From: Angelakisella sp. | GTDB taxonomy: Bacteria; Bacillota; Clostridia; Oscillospirales; Ruminococcaceae | DNA length: 14,139 bases | Reading direction: 5' to 3' | Assembly: GCA_020025195.1 (NCBI GenBank) | Contig: JAHHSN010000037.1 | Coordinates: forward strand, 1-14,139 | Program-made: the position numbers and the translations under genes | Part shown: positions 12,662 through 14,139 of the stretch, one piece after another | Numbering within the stretch: position 1 is the first letter of the stretch | Layout of the letters: each line of letters starts with the position of its first letter | Notes under the pieces: generated by a model | The model's input: the letters and a program-made list of their open reading frames with translations, nothing else | Databases searched by the model: none | What the model was told of the DNA's origin: nothing

Positions 12662-14139
12662 ATGAGTGAAGAAAAGAAGGCTCCGCAGGCCGCCGAGCAG
12701 GACTTTAACGAGCAGGTCCGGGTACGCCGGGAGAAGCTTGCGGCACTGCAGGAGGCAGGCCGCGACCCCTACAAGATCACCAAGTTTGATGTAGATACCC
12801 ACAATGGGGAGATCCGTGAGCGCTTCGAGGAGTTGGATGGCAAGACCGTCCGCATCGCGGGGCGCATGATGAGCCGCCGCGTCATGGGCAAGGCAAGCTT
12901 TATGGATCTCGCTGACAAGAGCGGCAGACTGCAGGTCTATGTCCGCCGGGACGATATCGGCGAGGAGAACTATGCCGACTTCAAGAAATGGGATATCGGT
13001 GATATCCTTGGGGTGGAGGGCTTTGTTTTCCGCACCCAGAAGGGCGAGATCTCGGTGCACTGCCAGAAGGTCACCCTGCTCAGCAAGTCTCTCCTGCCCC
13101 TGCCGGAAAAATTCCACGGGCTCAAGGATACCGACACCCGCTATCGTCAGCGCTATGTCGATCTCATCGTGAACCCCGAGGTCAAGGACACCTTCTACAA
13201 GAGAAGCCGCATCCTGCGGGAAATCCGCTCCTATCTGGATGAAAAGGGCTTTCTGGAGGTCGATACCCCCATCCTCACCCCCTTTGAGATCGGCGCCTCC
13301 GCCCGTCCCTTCATCACCCATCACAATACCCTCGACATGGATATGGTACTGCGCATCGAGACCGAGCTGTACCTCAAGCGCCTCATCGTGGGCGGCATGG
13401 ACCGGGTCTATGAGGTAGGCCGCATCTTCCGCAATGAGGGAATGGATACCAAGCATAACCCTGAATTTACCAGCATCGAGCTGTATCAGGCCTTTACCGA
13501 TTATAAGGGCATGATGGACCTCGTGGAGGATATGATGAAGACCGTCGCCCGGAAGGTCTGCGGCACTCTGCAGATTCCCTATCAGGGCAAGACTATCGAC
13601 CTCACCCACTGGGAGCGTCTCACCATGAAGGAAGCCGTCAAGCGGTATTCCGGTGTGGATTTTGACGCCATCGCCTCGGACGAGGAGGCGATCGCCATCT
13701 CCAAGGAAAAGAACGTTCCTCTGCCGGAGGTCCCCTCCAAGGGAGCCATTCTGGCCGAGTTCTTCGACGCCTTCGTTGAGGAAAACCTCATCCAGCCCAC
13801 CTTTATTTATGATTACCCCGTCGAAATCAGCCCCCTTGCCAAGCGCAAGCCGGAGGACCCCGATTTCACCGAGCGGTTTGAATACTTCATCAATGCCACC
13901 GAGTTCGGCAATGCCTTCAGCGAGCTCAATGACCCCATCGACCAGAAGGGGCGCTTTGAGCGGCAGGTGGCCGAGCGCAAGCGTCTGGAGCCGGGCAGCA
14001 AGGCGCAGGTCGATTACGACTTCGTCACCGCCCTGGAATACGGAATGCCCCCCACCGGCGGCCTCGGCTTCGGCGTTGACCGCCTTGTCATGCTCCTCAC
14101 CGACAGCGCCTCCATCCGTGACGTGCTGCTCTTCCCCAC
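12662..14139 (+). CDS. lysS: Class II lysyl-tRNA synthetase (3' end outside window)
   Basis: Charges tRNA-Lys with lysine in an ATP-dependent reaction. The 492 codons in the window cover nearly the whole protein; the family usually ends shortly after the DVLLFP reached at the window edge. An N-terminal OB-fold anticodon-binding domain covers about 60-145 (VRIAGRMMSRRVMGKASFMD). The catalytic core has motif 1 (about 197-217, FLEVDTPILTP and ARPF), motif 2 (about 248-278, RVYEVGRIFRNEGMDTKHNP) and motif 3 (467-481, GLGFGVDRLVMLLTD). NATEFGNAFSELNDP (411-425) is the class II LysRS lysine/ATP pocket signature. The start at 12662 is supported by AGGAGGAGG 7 nt upstream. It is transcribed from its own promoter after the greA terminator. 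Confidence 0.97.
   Translation, partial: MSEEKKAPQAAEQDFNEQVRVRREKLAALQEAGRDPYKITKFDVDTHNGEIRERFEELDGKTVRIAGRMMSRRVMGKASFMDLADKSGRLQVYVRRDDIGEENYADFKKWDIGDILGVEGFVFRTQKGEISVHCQKVTLLSKSLLPLPEKFHGLKDTDTRYRQRYVDLIVNPEVKDTFYKRSRILREIRSYLDEKGFLEVDTPILTPFEIGASARPFITHHNTLDMDMVLRIETELYLKRLIVGGMDRVYEVGRIFRNEGMDTKHNPEFTSIELYQAFTDYKGMMDLVEDMMKTVARKVCGTLQIPYQGKTIDLTHWERLTMKEAVKRYSGVDFDAIASDEEAIAISKEKNVPLPEVPSKGAILAEFFDAFVEENLIQPTFIYDYPVEISPLAKRKPEDPDFTERFEYFINATEFGNAFSELNDPIDQKGRFERQVAERKRLEPGSKAQVDYDFVTALEYGMPPTGGLGFGVDRLVMLLTDSASIRDVLLFP

Overview
The window reads as chromosome from a Gram-positive (monoderm) member of the Clostridia, most likely the Oscillospirales (Ruminococcaceae/Oscillospiraceae). 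I infer this from the GC-rich genes with AT-rich promoter spacers, the strong AGGAGG-type ribosome binding sites, the ftsE-ftsX-coiled-coil hydrolase-S41 gene order, a DUF4830-type protein and the clostridial form of class II lysyl-tRNA synthetase. All genes I accept lie on the + strand. I see no tRNA, rRNA, CRISPR array, insertion sequence or phage gene.

Layout. (1) 1-1451: 3' part of a P-type-ATPase-like membrane protein that keeps the fold but has lost the CPC, DKTGT, TGES and GDGxND motifs, followed by a strong terminator. (2) 1500-3862: an isolated transcription unit for an EF-G-like GTPase of the EF-G-2 type, with its own promoter and terminator. (3) 3863-5410: a structured GC-rich spacer, a small membrane-anchored DUF4830-like protein and an RsuA-type 16S rRNA pseudouridine synthase with its own promoter. 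(4) 5410-11018: a 424-bp AT-richer spacer and promoter, then five co-directional genes without an internal terminator: a CdaR/PucR-type regulator, ftsE, ftsX, a secreted coiled-coil/LytM (M23) peptidoglycan hydrolase, and a membrane-anchored PDZ/S41 protein whose catalytic residues are replaced. A strong terminator closes the block. (5) 11019-14139: an unrecognised 270-aa protein, greA (transcript cleavage factor) behind a perfect-consensus promoter that overlaps the preceding stop codon, a bidirectional-looking terminator, and lysS, cut by the window end.

How it fits together. The central block is a cell-wall remodelling module. By family knowledge FtsEX is an ABC-type mechanotransmitter that uses cytoplasmic ATP hydrolysis to switch an extracellular hydrolase through coiled coils. 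Here the hydrolase partner carries an intact LytM zinc site, so it is probably the enzyme itself and not only an activator. The next gene looks like a dead carboxy-terminal-processing protease, suggesting a PDZ scaffold or regulatory role. A ligand-sensing type of regulator heads the cluster. The remaining genes are translation and transcription housekeeping functions (EF-G-like, RsuA, GreA, LysRS).

The most notable theme is that two proteins from well-known enzyme families (P-type ATPase, S41 protease) retain intact reading frames and overall architecture but lack essentially every catalytic residue, and the EF-G-like protein lacks the canonical switch-II histidine. All domain assignments are from reading the translations; no database search was run.
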